17,395 bases of DNA from Betaproteobacteria bacterium (GTDB taxonomy: Bacteria > Pseudomonadota > Gammaproteobacteria > Burkholderiales > SG8-41): positions 1 through 17,395 of the forward strand of contig JAIOOZ010000536.1 in assembly GCA_021414185.1 (NCBI GenBank). The letters are read 5' to 3'. Shown here one piece after another: positions 1 through 6,825 of this stretch (positions are counted from its first letter, which is position 1; each line of letters opens with the position of its first letter). The translations under genes and the position numbers were made by a program. A model generated the notes under the pieces. That model was not told where the DNA came from, did not search any database, and saw only the letters and a program-made list of their open reading frames with translations.

Positions 1-264
1 CAGGTCGACATCACGAGCGGCAAGTTCGTGTTCTCGGCGTCCGAGGCGTACATGATAGAAGACGGCAAGGTCGGTCATGCGGTCAAGGGCGCGACGCTGA
101 TCGGCAACGGCCCCGACGTGCTGACGCGGGTGGCCATGATCGGCAACGACATGGCGCTCGACAGCGGTGTCGGCACCTGCGGCAAGGAAGGGCAGAGCGT
201 GCCGGTCGGCGTCGGCCAGCCGACGCTCAGAATCGACGGCCTGACCGTCGGCGGCACCGCGTGA
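1..264 (+). CDS. tldD: TldD metalloprotease, C-terminal end (partial)
   Basis: The reading frame is open from base 1 and ends at TGA 262-264, so only the last 87 residues are in the window. The residues match the C-terminal domain of TldD: the segments SGKFVFSASEAYMIEDGK, VKGATLIGNGP, MIGNDMALDSGVGTCGK and the ending PTLRIDGLTVGGT are highly characteristic. TldD is known to pair with TldE (PmbA) to form a zinc-dependent peptidase that degrades unfolded or leader peptides, as in microcin B17 maturation and CcdA turnover. The partner is not in this window. The catalytic HExxxH region lies upstream and cannot be checked. No start codon should be assigned here. The family identification is very secure. 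Confidence 0.96.
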   Translation, partial: QVDITSGKFVFSASEAYMIEDGKVGHAVKGATLIGNGPDVLTRVAMIGNDMALDSGVGTCGKEGQSVPVGVGQPTLRIDGLTVGGTA

Positions 265-273
265 AATGAAGCC

Positions 274-372
274 GTGAATGAGTGAAGGGGTGAATGGGTG
301 AACCCCCTGCATCTCTCCCCCGGTAACGGGAGAGAGGGGATTTTTCACTCCTTCACGCCTTCACTCATTCAC
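274..372. repeat. Long imperfect palindrome of 8-bp tandem units
   Basis: The space between tldD and greB is almost entirely one nested inverted repeat. The outer left arm (274-302) and outer right arm (344-372) are 29 bp each and match at 26 positions. Each arm is itself a run of four roughly 8-bp units, GTGAANNN on the left and the TTCACNNN complement on the right. An inner stem pairs CTCTCCC (313-319) with GGGAGAG (328-334) around an 8-nt loop. As RNA this would form a long cruciform-like hairpin, and a T-run (341-345) follows the inner stem, so it could also terminate tldD transcription. It resembles a small dispersed palindromic element. Its family and copy number cannot be judged from one window. 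Confidence 0.85.
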
Positions 373-380
373 CTCTGTAT

Positions 381-941
381 ATGCGCAAACTGGCCGACAT
401 CGAGCGCGAACGCGCGCAACCGCAGGACGACGAGGACGCGCAACCGGCGTTGCCGCCGGGCGCGAAGAACTACATTACGCCCGCCGGCTACGCGCGGCTG
501 AAAAACGAAGTGCAAGGTCTGCTCGACAAGGAGCGCCCGCAACTGGTCAAGGTCATCGCGTGGGCGGCCTCGAACGGCGACCGCTCCGAGAACGCCGATT
601 ACATTTACGGCAAACGCCGTTTGCGTGAAATCGACCGCCGCATCCGTTTTCTGAACAAGCGGCTGGAAATCGCCGAAGTCATAGATCCGGCGCGCGCCGG
701 CGTCGAGCAGGTGTTTTTCGGCGCGACCGTTACCTACTGCGACAGCAAAGGTGTCGAGCGCACCATCAGCATCGTCGGCCAGGACGAAGTCGATCCGCCG
801 CGCGGGCGCATCAGCTGGATATCGCCGGTGGCGCGCGCTCTCACCAAGGCGCGCGCGGGCGACGTCGTGACGCTCAGAACGCCCGCCGGTATCGAGGAAC
901 TGGAAATCATCGCGCTGCGTTACGTCGCTTTGCCGGCCTGA
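381..941 (+). CDS. greB: Transcription elongation factor GreB
   Basis: This 186-residue protein has the two-domain Gre layout. An N-terminal coiled coil (about residues 33-105) carries the acidic tip GDRSENADY (67 and 70 are the key Asp and Glu). A C-terminal FKBP-like domain contains VFFGATVTY and SPVARALTKARAGD, as in GreB. Gre factors enter the RNA polymerase secondary channel and stimulate cleavage of backtracked transcripts. GreB rather than GreA is favoured by the WAASNGDRSENADYIYGKRRLREIDRR-type helix (residues 61-87). Residues 1-27 form a charged extension typical of betaproteobacterial GreB, although the usual start resembling M-x-K-A-F is absent here. No Shine-Dalgarno sequence is seen before ATG 381. 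The start sits 8 bp beyond the palindromic repeat, so the 5' end may have been remodelled. Confidence 0.95.
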   Translation: MRKLADIERERAQPQDDEDAQPALPPGAKNYITPAGYARLKNEVQGLLDKERPQLVKVIAWAASNGDRSENADYIYGKRRLREIDRRIRFLNKRLEIAEVIDPARAGVEQVFFGATVTYCDSKGVERTISIVGQDEVDPPRGRISWISPVARALTKARAGDVVTLRTPAGIEELEIIALRYVALPA

Positions 942-943
942 GC

Positions 944-2458
944 ATGCTGGCGAAACTGTTCGGCCACCTGTTTCGTCCGCGCGAAGGCGCCGGCGGCAGC
1001 TGTGCTGAATTTCTGCAGCGCGCCGAAGCCATGGTCAAGGCGGGCCAGCTCAACGCCGCGCTCGAAGTCTATCGCGAGTGCATGCTCGCGTATCCGCAAT
1101 CGGTCGATGCCTGTCTCGGCGCGGCAGGCACGCTTGCCGACTTGTGGGCGATGGATGAAGCGGCAGCCATGTACGAGCGTGCGTGGCAACTCGCCCCCGC
1201 GTCGGGCGTGATTTATTCAGCGCTGCTGTTCCACCGGCATTACCGGTCTCCGGTCGATGCGCCGCATATGTTCGACGCGCACCGGCGTTTCGGGGAAATG
1301 ATGCGCGGCGCGGTGCCGCCCGCGGGCAATCGTTTCACGCAATCGCCCGACCCTGAGCGCCGGCTGCGCATCGGCTACGTATCACCGAATTTCTCGCGGC
1401 ACTCGGTGGGCTATTTCATCGAGCCCGTGCTCCGTTGTCATGACCGCGAACGCTACGAAGTTTTTTGCTATTACTCGCATCCGCAGGCGGACGATGCGAC
1501 AGAGCGCATGCGCGGGTTGGCGGACGGCTGGCGCGATGTCGCGGGCGCCGCCGACGCCGCGGTCGAGCGCGCGATACGCGACGATAAAATCGACATCCTG
1601 TTCGACCTGGCGGGGCATACCAAAGGCAACCGGCTCGGCGTATTTGCGCGGCGGGCGGCGCCGGTGCAAATGACCTGGCTCGGCTATCCGGACACGACCG
1701 GACTCGCCGGCATGGATTGCCGCATCACCGATGGCACTGCCGATCCCGCGCCCGACGCGGAAGAGCGCCACACTGAAAGCCTGCTGCGCATGGCCGATTG
1801 CTTCCTGTGTTATCAGCCGCCGCCCGACGCGCCAGCTGCCGTGCCGCGCGAAGCTGCGACGGAAGTCGTGTTTTCATCGTTCAACAATATTGCCAAGCTC
1901 AGCGATGAAACGCTGCGGATGTGGGGACAAATTCTCGCCGCCGTGCCGGCATCGCGTCTCGCATTGAAGGCTTCAACGCTGAACTATCCGGACACGGTAG
2001 ATCGCTTGCTCGACAGCTGCGAGCGCGCCGGCATCGATACGGCACGCGTCGAGTTGCGCGGCTGGATCGCGGACCGGCAGCAGCATCTCGAACTTTACAA
2101 CGAGATCGACATCGCGCTCGATACCTGGCCGTATAACGGCACGACGACCACCTGCGAGGCATTGTGGATGGGCGTGCCCGTGGTTACCCTGGCTGGCGAA
2201 GTGCATATGTCTCGCGTCGGCGCCACGCTGCTGCGCAGCGCTCGACTCGAAGATCTGGTTGCACACAGTACCGCGGAGTATGTAGACATCGCAGTGGCGC
2301 TTGCCGGTGACGCCACCCGCCGCCAGTCGCTGCGCGCGGGATTGCGCGCGCAGTTGCAGGCATCGCCGCTGCTCGATCATGCGGGGTTTACGCGGCAACT
2401 CGAAGCGCATTGCCGGCGCGCCTGGGGCGCGTGGTGCGAACGTCAGCGCGCGGGTTGA
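944..2458 (+). CDS. TPR and O-GlcNAc-transferase-like (SPINDLY, GT41) protein
   Basis: A 504-residue protein starting two bases after the greB stop, so probably co-transcribed and translated with it. Residues about 20-105 look like two tetratricopeptide repeats. Residues 141-490 match the GT41 catalytic region of O-linked N-acetylglucosamine transferases: RIGYVSPNFSRHSVGYF with His153 where the OGT active-site histidine lies, the HTKGNR segment at 225-230, TWLGYPDTTGLAGMDCRITD (244-263), FSSFNNIAK ending in Lys318, and LDTWPYNGTTTTCEALWMGVPVVT (392-415) with the nucleotide-binding Asp393. Such bacterial enzymes are known or predicted to glycosylate proteins or glycans with a UDP- or GDP-sugar donor. 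The acceptor cannot be inferred here. No signal peptide is seen, so it should act in the cytoplasm. No Shine-Dalgarno is visible. Confidence 0.9.
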   Translation: MLAKLFGHLFRPREGAGGSCAEFLQRAEAMVKAGQLNAALEVYRECMLAYPQSVDACLGAAGTLADLWAMDEAAAMYERAWQLAPASGVIYSALLFHRHYRSPVDAPHMFDAHRRFGEMMRGAVPPAGNRFTQSPDPERRLRIGYVSPNFSRHSVGYFIEPVLRCHDRERYEVFCYYSHPQADDATERMRGLADGWRDVAGAADAAVERAIRDDKIDILFDLAGHTKGNRLGVFARRAAPVQMTWLGYPDTTGLAGMDCRITDGTADPAPDAEERHTESLLRMADCFLCYQPPPDAPAAVPREAATEVVFSSFNNIAKLSDETLRMWGQILAAVPASRLALKASTLNYPDTVDRLLDSCERAGIDTARVELRGWIADRQQHLELYNEIDIALDTWPYNGTTTTCEALWMGVPVVTLAGEVHMSRVGATLLRSARLEDLVAHSTAEYVDIAVALAGDATRRQSLRAGLRAQLQASPLLDHAGFTRQLEAHCRRAWGAWCERQRAG

Positions 2459-2480
2459 TGCGCGGCAGGCGCAGATAACT

Positions 2481-2951
2481 TCATTTTTCCTGGCCGGTGA
2501 CGTCCTCGAGGGTCGGCTGGCATCTGCGGCCTTCGGGTTCCGCGCGCAGCCGGTATACGCGATTGGCGCTCAGCGCAGCCTTCAGTGCCGTGTCCTGCGG
2601 AAAGATACGGTAGTCGATATAAAGCTCGCAGAATACCGTCAACGCATAGTCGCCCGGCGCCAGGCGCGCGATATTCGTTCCAAACCCGAATTTCTGTTCG
2701 TTTGCCCTGGCGACGAACAGGCTGCTGACGCGGGCGCCCGGTGTCGTGGTCAGCGCGGCGCGCGCTTTCTCCGCGGCGGTATTTCCCCACCCGATCACTA
2801 TGGCGCGGTCAGGTTCGGGGGAGATGACGAGCGCGTCCGGGTTGGCGGGTGCGGTGGCGCAGCCGGTGAATACAACGCAGGCCAACGCGCTCAACCATGA
2901 ATAGCTGTCGGGCCCGCTGTACCGGATTGAAGCGGAAATCTTGTCTGCCAT
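2481..2951 (-). CDS. Putative small lipoprotein, unknown function
   Basis: A 156-residue protein, not assigned to a named family. The start at 2949-2951 is chosen because a good Shine-Dalgarno GGAAGG (2957-2962) lies 5 nt before it. The open frame extends further upstream, but without a ribosome site. The N-terminus has a rather long polar lead (about 18 residues), then a hydrophobic stretch SWLSALACVVF and a lipobox-like FTGC with Cys31, so export and lipidation are likely. The mature part contains IVIGWG, LAPGDYALTVF and NRVYRLRAE, suggesting a small beta-rich domain. Two more cysteines fall near the middle and end. It converges on the glycosyltransferase gene with 22 bp between stops, and diverges from aroG. 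Confidence 0.75.
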   Translation of the reverse strand: MADKISASIRYSGPDSYSWLSALACVVFTGCATAPANPDALVISPEPDRAIVIGWGNTAAEKARAALTTTPGARVSSLFVARANEQKFGFGTNIARLAPGDYALTVFCELYIDYRIFPQDTALKAALSANRVYRLRAEPEGRRCQPTLEDVTGQEK

Positions 2952-2956
2952 GAGTA

Positions 2957-2962
2957 CCTTCC
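2957..2962 (-). promoter_or_regulatory. Ribosome binding site of the lipoprotein gene
   Basis: On the minus strand GGAAGG lies 5 nt before the ATG at 2949-2951. It is the only convincing Shine-Dalgarno near the N-terminus and is the reason for rejecting the longer frame that reaches 3116. Confidence 0.65.
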
Positions 2963-3073
2963 ATATTCCTGTATAGCCAAACCGTCGCGCATGGCGGAAT
3001 TCAACTAAACCATCGCGCGGGCTGCACTGTGATGCGCGGCTGCCGCTGCCAAATAAGACGGCCGCTCTTGAGT

Positions 3074-3079
3074 TATAAT
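3074..3079 (+). promoter_or_regulatory. Candidate -10 box for aroG
   Basis: A perfect TATAAT lies 31 bp before the aroG start codon, in a short AT-rich island inside otherwise GC-rich DNA. No good TTGACA-like element is found 16-18 bp upstream, so the promoter would depend on an activator or be weak. The island is partly self-complementary (TATAATATT), so a minus-strand promoter toward the lipoprotein gene could overlap it. Confidence 0.45.
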
Positions 3080-3110
3080 ATTCTGATTTTGCTGGATTTG
3101 AGCGGAAATT

Positions 3111-4181
3111 ATGCAAAGAACCGACGATTTACGGATCAAAGAGATCAAAGAACTGGTGCCGCCCGCGCATGTGCTGCGCGAGTTCCCGCTGACCGCTAGC
3201 GCGGCGCAGACCACGTACGATGCGCGCCAGGGCATACACCGGATATTGCACGGCGCGGACGACCGCCTGCTGGTCATCATGGGGCCGTGCTCGATACACG
3301 ACGTGAAGGCGGCCAAGGAGTATGCCGGCAAACTGAAAGAGGCGAAGACGCGGCTGGCCGACGATCTGCTGGTCGTCATGCGCGTTTATTTCGAGAAGCC
3401 GCGTACCACGGTCGGCTGGAAAGGCCTGATCAACGATCCGAAGCTCGACGGCAGCTTTAACATCAATGAAGGCATACGCATCGCGCGCGAGTTGCAGCTC
3501 GAATTGAACGGCATGGGCATGCCCGTGGGCTGCGAATTCCTTGACATGATCACGCCGCAATACAATGCCGACCTCGTGTCGTGGGGCGCCATTGGCGCGC
3601 GCACCACCGAAAGCCAGATTCACCGCGAACTCGCGTCGGGCCTGTCGTGCCCGGTCGGCTTCAAGAACGGCACCGACGGCAATATCAAGATCGCGGTCGA
3701 TGCCATCCGCGCGGCGCAGGCACCGCATCATTTTCTGTCGGTGACCAAGGCCGGCCACTCGGCGATCGTGTCGACTGCCGGCAATGAAGACTGCCACATC
3801 ATATTGCGCGGCGGCAAAGCGCCGAACTATGACGCCGCGAGCGTTGAGGCCGCGGCCAAAGGACTGGCGGAAGCCGGCCTCGCGCAGCGCCTGATGATAG
3901 ACTTCAGCCACGCGAATTCGAGCAAGAACCCGCAGAAGCAGATCGATGTCGGCAACGACGTGGCGCAGCAACTCGCTGCCGGCGACGACCGCATTTTCGG
4001 CGTGATGGTCGAAAGCCATCTCAAGGCCGGCCGCCAGGACCTGGTGCCGGGAAAGCCGCTGGTTTACGGGCAGAGCATCACCGACGGCTGCATCAGCTGG
4101 GAAGACAGCCACAAATTGCTTGATACGCTGGCGGACGGCGTGCGCAAGCGCCGCATCAAATTGCTGGAGGCCGACCGTTAG
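3111..4181 (+). CDS. aroG: 3-deoxy-7-phosphoheptulonate (DAHP) synthase, class I
   Basis: This 356-residue enzyme condenses phosphoenolpyruvate and erythrose 4-phosphate into DAHP, the committed step of the shikimate pathway in the cytoplasm. It aligns along its length with the E. coli AroF/G/H group. The four metal ligands of E. coli AroG (Cys61, His268, Glu302, Asp326) appear as Cys60 in MGPCSIHD, His267 in DFSHANSSK, Glu301 in VMVESHL and Asp325 in SITDG. The substrate-binding segments EKPRTTVGWKGLINDP (95-110) and GARTTESQ (162-169) are also present. The N-terminal extension used for feedback inhibition is present, but which amino acid inhibits cannot be told. Start ATG 3111 has a weak GGA 7 nt before it. 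Confidence 0.97.
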   Translation: MQRTDDLRIKEIKELVPPAHVLREFPLTASAAQTTYDARQGIHRILHGADDRLLVIMGPCSIHDVKAAKEYAGKLKEAKTRLADDLLVVMRVYFEKPRTTVGWKGLINDPKLDGSFNINEGIRIARELQLELNGMGMPVGCEFLDMITPQYNADLVSWGAIGARTTESQIHRELASGLSCPVGFKNGTDGNIKIAVDAIRAAQAPHHFLSVTKAGHSAIVSTAGNEDCHIILRGGKAPNYDAASVEAAAKGLAEAGLAQRLMIDFSHANSSKNPQKQIDVGNDVAQQLAAGDDRIFGVMVESHLKAGRQDLVPGKPLVYGQSITDGCISWEDSHKLLDTLADGVRKRRIKLLEADR

Positions 4182-4217
4182 TCTCCGGCGCGGCGGCGGG
4201 GAGTGAGGGGATGACGC

Positions 4218-4754
4218 ATGGCGGAAAAAATGGATACCAGCGCTGATCGCAAAGTGCTCGAGAGCCTGGAGAATCTGGGCGCGGGCACTGCGTTCGCCGA
4301 CCAGATTTTCAGCCTGGTCGGACACTCGCAGTTTTTTGCCGAATTCAATCGCCAAGACGTCGACCGGCTCGCCGGCTACATGCGCATTTACCACGCGCAG
4401 CCAGAGCAGACAATCATCCGCGAAGGCGACGTCGGCGATTACATGCTGCTCGTCATTCGCGGCGAAGTCGATATCTACAAGCGCAACCTGATGGGAGAGC
4501 AGCAACTGATGACCTCGGTGACGCCCGGCATGACGCTCGGCGAAATGTCGATGATAGACGGCGAGCCGCGCTTTGCCACGTGCATTGCACTGAAGGAAAC
4601 CACGTTCGGCACGCTCACGCGCGACGACATGGTCAAGATCATCGTCGAGAGCCCCAGTTTAGGCGCCAAGATCCTGATCAAGCTGGTCACCATGCTTTCG
4701 CAGCGCCTGCGTCACACCAGCGCGACGCTGCTGCAGTACATGGGCAGCCGCTAG
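4218..4754 (+). CDS. Stand-alone cyclic-nucleotide-binding domain protein
   Basis: A 178-residue protein with one CRP/CAP-type cNMP-binding beta-barrel (about residues 38-150). The phosphate-binding cassette is GEMSMIDGEPRFA at 108-120, with the Glu (109) and Arg (118) that contact cyclic nucleotide in CRP. The usual Ser/Thr after Arg is Phe here, so affinity or specificity may differ. After the barrel there is only a C-helix (about 150-175), with no helix-turn-helix, so it is not a CRP-like transcription factor by itself. A partner protein or a signalling role is inferred. The start is supported by GAGGGG at 4205-4210, 7 nt before ATG. It lies 36 bp after aroG and 38 bp before btuF on the same strand, so co-transcription is plausible. 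Confidence 0.87.
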   Translation: MAEKMDTSADRKVLESLENLGAGTAFADQIFSLVGHSQFFAEFNRQDVDRLAGYMRIYHAQPEQTIIREGDVGDYMLLVIRGEVDIYKRNLMGEQQLMTSVTPGMTLGEMSMIDGEPRFATCIALKETTFGTLTRDDMVKIIVESPSLGAKILIKLVTMLSQRLRHTSATLLQYMGSR

Positions 4755-4792
4755 CCGCGTTTTCGCCGCGGCGCGGCAATCGGCGTTTCCGC

Positions 4793-5689
4793 ATGCCGCA
4801 AACTCTTATCACCTTGTTGCTGGGCCTGGCCGCGAGCACCGCATTGCATGCGGCCGGCATCAGCGCCGTCGATGACCGCGGCGTGCGCGTCGAATTGGCG
4901 GCGCCCGCGCAGCGCATCGTTGCGCTGGCGCCTTCCATCACCGAACTCGTATTTGCGGCGGGCGGTGGCGCGCAACTGGTGGGCGTGCCGCGGTTCAGCG
5001 ATTTTCCGGCCGCGGCGAAAACGATCGCGCAAATCGGCGACGCTTCGCGCATCGATCTCGAGCGGGTGCTGAGTCTCAAACCGGACCTCGTTATCGGCTG
5101 GAAGACCGGCAATCATGCGGCCGATTTCGAACGGCTCGAACAACTGGGTTTTGCGGTTTTTGTCGCGGAACCGGGAACGCTTGAGGCGATCCCCCGGCTG
5201 CTGCGCGCGCTGGGCATGCTTGCCGGCAGTGCAGCCGGCGCGGAACAGGCGGCCGGCGACTTTGAGCGCGGTATCGCCGCGTTGAGTGCGCGCTACGCGG
5301 CGCGCAGCCGCGTCAAGGTGTTCTACGAAATCTGGCACCAGCCGCTGATGACGGTCAACGGCAGGCATATGATCAGCGACGTCATCGGGTTGTGCGGCGG
5401 CAGCAATGTTTTCTCGGCTGCGCCGATGCTGACGCCGGTCATTTCCATCGAAAGCGTGTTGGCCGCGCAGCCGGAAGTCGTGCTCGGCGGCAGTTCGGCG
5501 ACCACACCCGGCGAATTTGCCGCGCCGTGGGTGCGCAATCAGGCTTATGCCGGGCTGCGCCAGGTGCGGGCAATGTATGTCGATCCCGATTACATCCAGC
5601 GCCAGACGCCGCGCATATTGCAGGGTGCGCAGGCTATATGCGAGCACCTTGAAACGGTGCGCGCGGCGCGCGTGGTGGGTACTAAATAA
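4793..5689 (+). CDS. btuF: BtuF-like periplasmic vitamin B12-binding protein
   Basis: A 298-residue class III solute-binding protein. Residues 1-20 form a signal peptide (LITLLLGLAASTALHAA), so the product is periplasmic. The fold signature RIVALAPSITELVFAAGGG (about 41-59), the SLKPDLVIGWKTGN segment, and CGGSNVF in the second lobe match BtuF. The Trp of VIGWK aligns with a cobalamin-contacting Trp of E. coli BtuF. BtuF delivers B12 to the inner-membrane BtuCD importer. No btuC or btuD is in this window, and a siderophore or haem ligand remains possible. The cobalamin adenosyltransferase about 1.1 kb away supports the B12 reading. No clear Shine-Dalgarno precedes ATG 4793. Its last 8 bp overlap the convergent anti-sigma gene. 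Confidence 0.85.
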   Translation: MPQTLITLLLGLAASTALHAAGISAVDDRGVRVELAAPAQRIVALAPSITELVFAAGGGAQLVGVPRFSDFPAAAKTIAQIGDASRIDLERVLSLKPDLVIGWKTGNHAADFERLEQLGFAVFVAEPGTLEAIPRLLRALGMLAGSAAGAEQAAGDFERGIAALSARYAARSRVKVFYEIWHQPLMTVNGRHMISDVIGLCGGSNVFSAAPMLTPVISIESVLAAQPEVVLGGSSATTPGEFAAPWVRNQAYAGLRQVRAMYVDPDYIQRQTPRILQGAQAICEHLETVRAARVVGTK

Positions 5690-6248
5690 CCTTAATCCAG
5701 GGCCCGGAGAGGATTACCGGGCCGGTGGGCAGGCTGGTCGGCGAACCGCCTGCCGGCTCGACGCTGATCGCCATGGCCGCGATCGTCGTCAGCATTTTTC
5801 CGGCACTGCTGGTGACGGCTATGGTTTGCGTGGGGTCTGTCCCGATCACGCCGAGCGACACCGGCGCTGCGCTGCCGCCGGGCAACATCCACAACGCGAT
5901 ATTTTCCTCGGGCTGGCGTGTCACCAGCAAGGTGGCAAGCACAATGACCAGCGCGGCGCTTACCGCGGCTGCGCCGCGCCACAGGCCGAGTTTCGCCCAC
6001 CAGCCGGTCTGAATAGGGCGGGCACCGATGCGCGCGGCAATCGCCTGCCACACGCGCGCCGGCGGCGATATCTCCGGCATCGCGGCAGCGAGCGGTGTGA
6101 GGCGCATTTCCCAGGCGGCTACGGTGCCGCGCAGTTCGACGTCGTATTTCATCAATTGCGCAAAGCGCCGGCGCACGCGGCCGGATAGCGTCCCCAGCAC
6201 GTATTCGGCGGCGAGCTGTTCGCGCAATTGCGGGTTGCGGCAATTCAT
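5682..6248 (-). CDS. Anti-sigma factor, RskA-like
   Basis: A 188-residue membrane protein. The N-terminal cytoplasmic part (about 1-75) contains LAAEYVLGTLSGRVRRRF and a helical AAWEMRLTPLAA segment typical of the sigma-binding domain of RskA-type anti-sigma factors. One transmembrane helix follows (AAAVSAALVIVLATLLVT, about 93-110). The rest is a periplasmic domain of the anti-sigma-K kind, with TDPTQTIAV and SVEPAGGSPTSLPTGPVI. It should hold the ECF sigma factor inactive at the membrane until proteolysis or a signal releases it. The start ATG overlaps the sigma stop as ATGA, giving coupled, near-stoichiometric translation. No zinc-binding HxxxCxxC motif is seen. Its 3' end overlaps btuF by 8 bp. 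Confidence 0.88.
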   Translation of the reverse strand: MNCRNPQLREQLAAEYVLGTLSGRVRRRFAQLMKYDVELRGTVAAWEMRLTPLAAAMPEISPPARVWQAIAARIGARPIQTGWWAKLGLWRGAAAVSAALVIVLATLLVTRQPEENIALWMLPGGSAAPVSLGVIGTDPTQTIAVTSSAGKMLTTIAAMAISVEPAGGSPTSLPTGPVILSGPWIKVI

Positions 6249-6823
6249 ATGCCGGCGCCCGCCAGGCAGCCTTTAAGGCGTTCGAGGCCGCGCCGGATCC
6301 ACGTCTTGATGGTGCCGAGCGGTTGCTTCAGGTGGGCGGCGAGTTCCGAATGGCTCATGCCATGCTGAAACGCGAGTGCGATGCTCTGGCGCTGCTGGCC
6401 GTCGAGTTCACCCAGGCAGCGCGCCAGTGCGGCGGCCTCGGTCGCCTGCGTCAGTTGTTCGAGCGGGCCCGCGGCGTCGTCGCGCAGGTTGCCGGCCAGC
6501 AGGTCGTAATCCGCGCTGGTTTGTTCATGCTGCGGGCGCCTTAGCCAGTCGAGCGCGCGGTTGCGCACGATGCTGGTCATCCAGGTCATCGGCTGGCTTT
6601 TGCCCGTGGCGTAGGCGGCGGCATGGTTCCAGATATTCACGAAACTCTCCTGCAGGACCTCTTCGGCCCAGTCTTCTCTACGACATATACGCAGCGCGAC
6701 GCCAAACAGTTTCGCGGAGGTCGCTTGGTAGAGTTCGGCCAGCGCGCGCTGGTCGCCGAGCCCGCAGCGCGCCAGCAGCGCAGCGAGGACTTCAGGTTGC
6801 TGGGAGGGGCCGGGGCCAGCCAT
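6245..6823 (-). CDS. ECF-family RNA polymerase sigma factor
   Basis: A 192-residue sigma-70 family protein with only regions 2 and 4. Region 2 spans about 29-95: AELYQATSAKLFGVALRI, then EDWAEEVLQESFVNIWNHA and TWMTSIVRNRALDWLRR. Region 4 (about 135-187) contains LDGQQRQSIALAFQHGMSHSELA and the helix-turn-helix PLGTIKTWIRRGLERLK. The start at 6821-6823 is preferred because it is the first Met after the upstream gene's stop, only 2 bp away, pointing to translational coupling. A longer frame continues through the adenosyltransferase gene, but that is a shadow. With the downstream anti-sigma it forms a classic ECF pair. The regulon is unknown. Confidence 0.93.
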   Translation of the reverse strand: MAGPGPSQQPEVLAALLARCGLGDQRALAELYQATSAKLFGVALRICRREDWAEEVLQESFVNIWNHAAAYATGKSQPMTWMTSIVRNRALDWLRRPQHEQTSADYDLLAGNLRDDAAGPLEQLTQATEAAALARCLGELDGQQRQSIALAFQHGMSHSELAAHLKQPLGTIKTWIRRGLERLKGCLAGAGI

Positions 6824-6825
6824 CG

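Noticed and set aside
3129..4505. A 458-codon open frame on the minus strand opposite aroG
   Set aside because: AroG is unmistakable, with all metal ligands. The antisense frame has no recognisable domain and spans the intergenic space into the cNMP gene.
4755..4792. Cobalamin riboswitch or separate promoter before btuF
   Set aside because: Only 38 bp separate it from the upstream gene, and no promoter-like or riboswitch element is seen.
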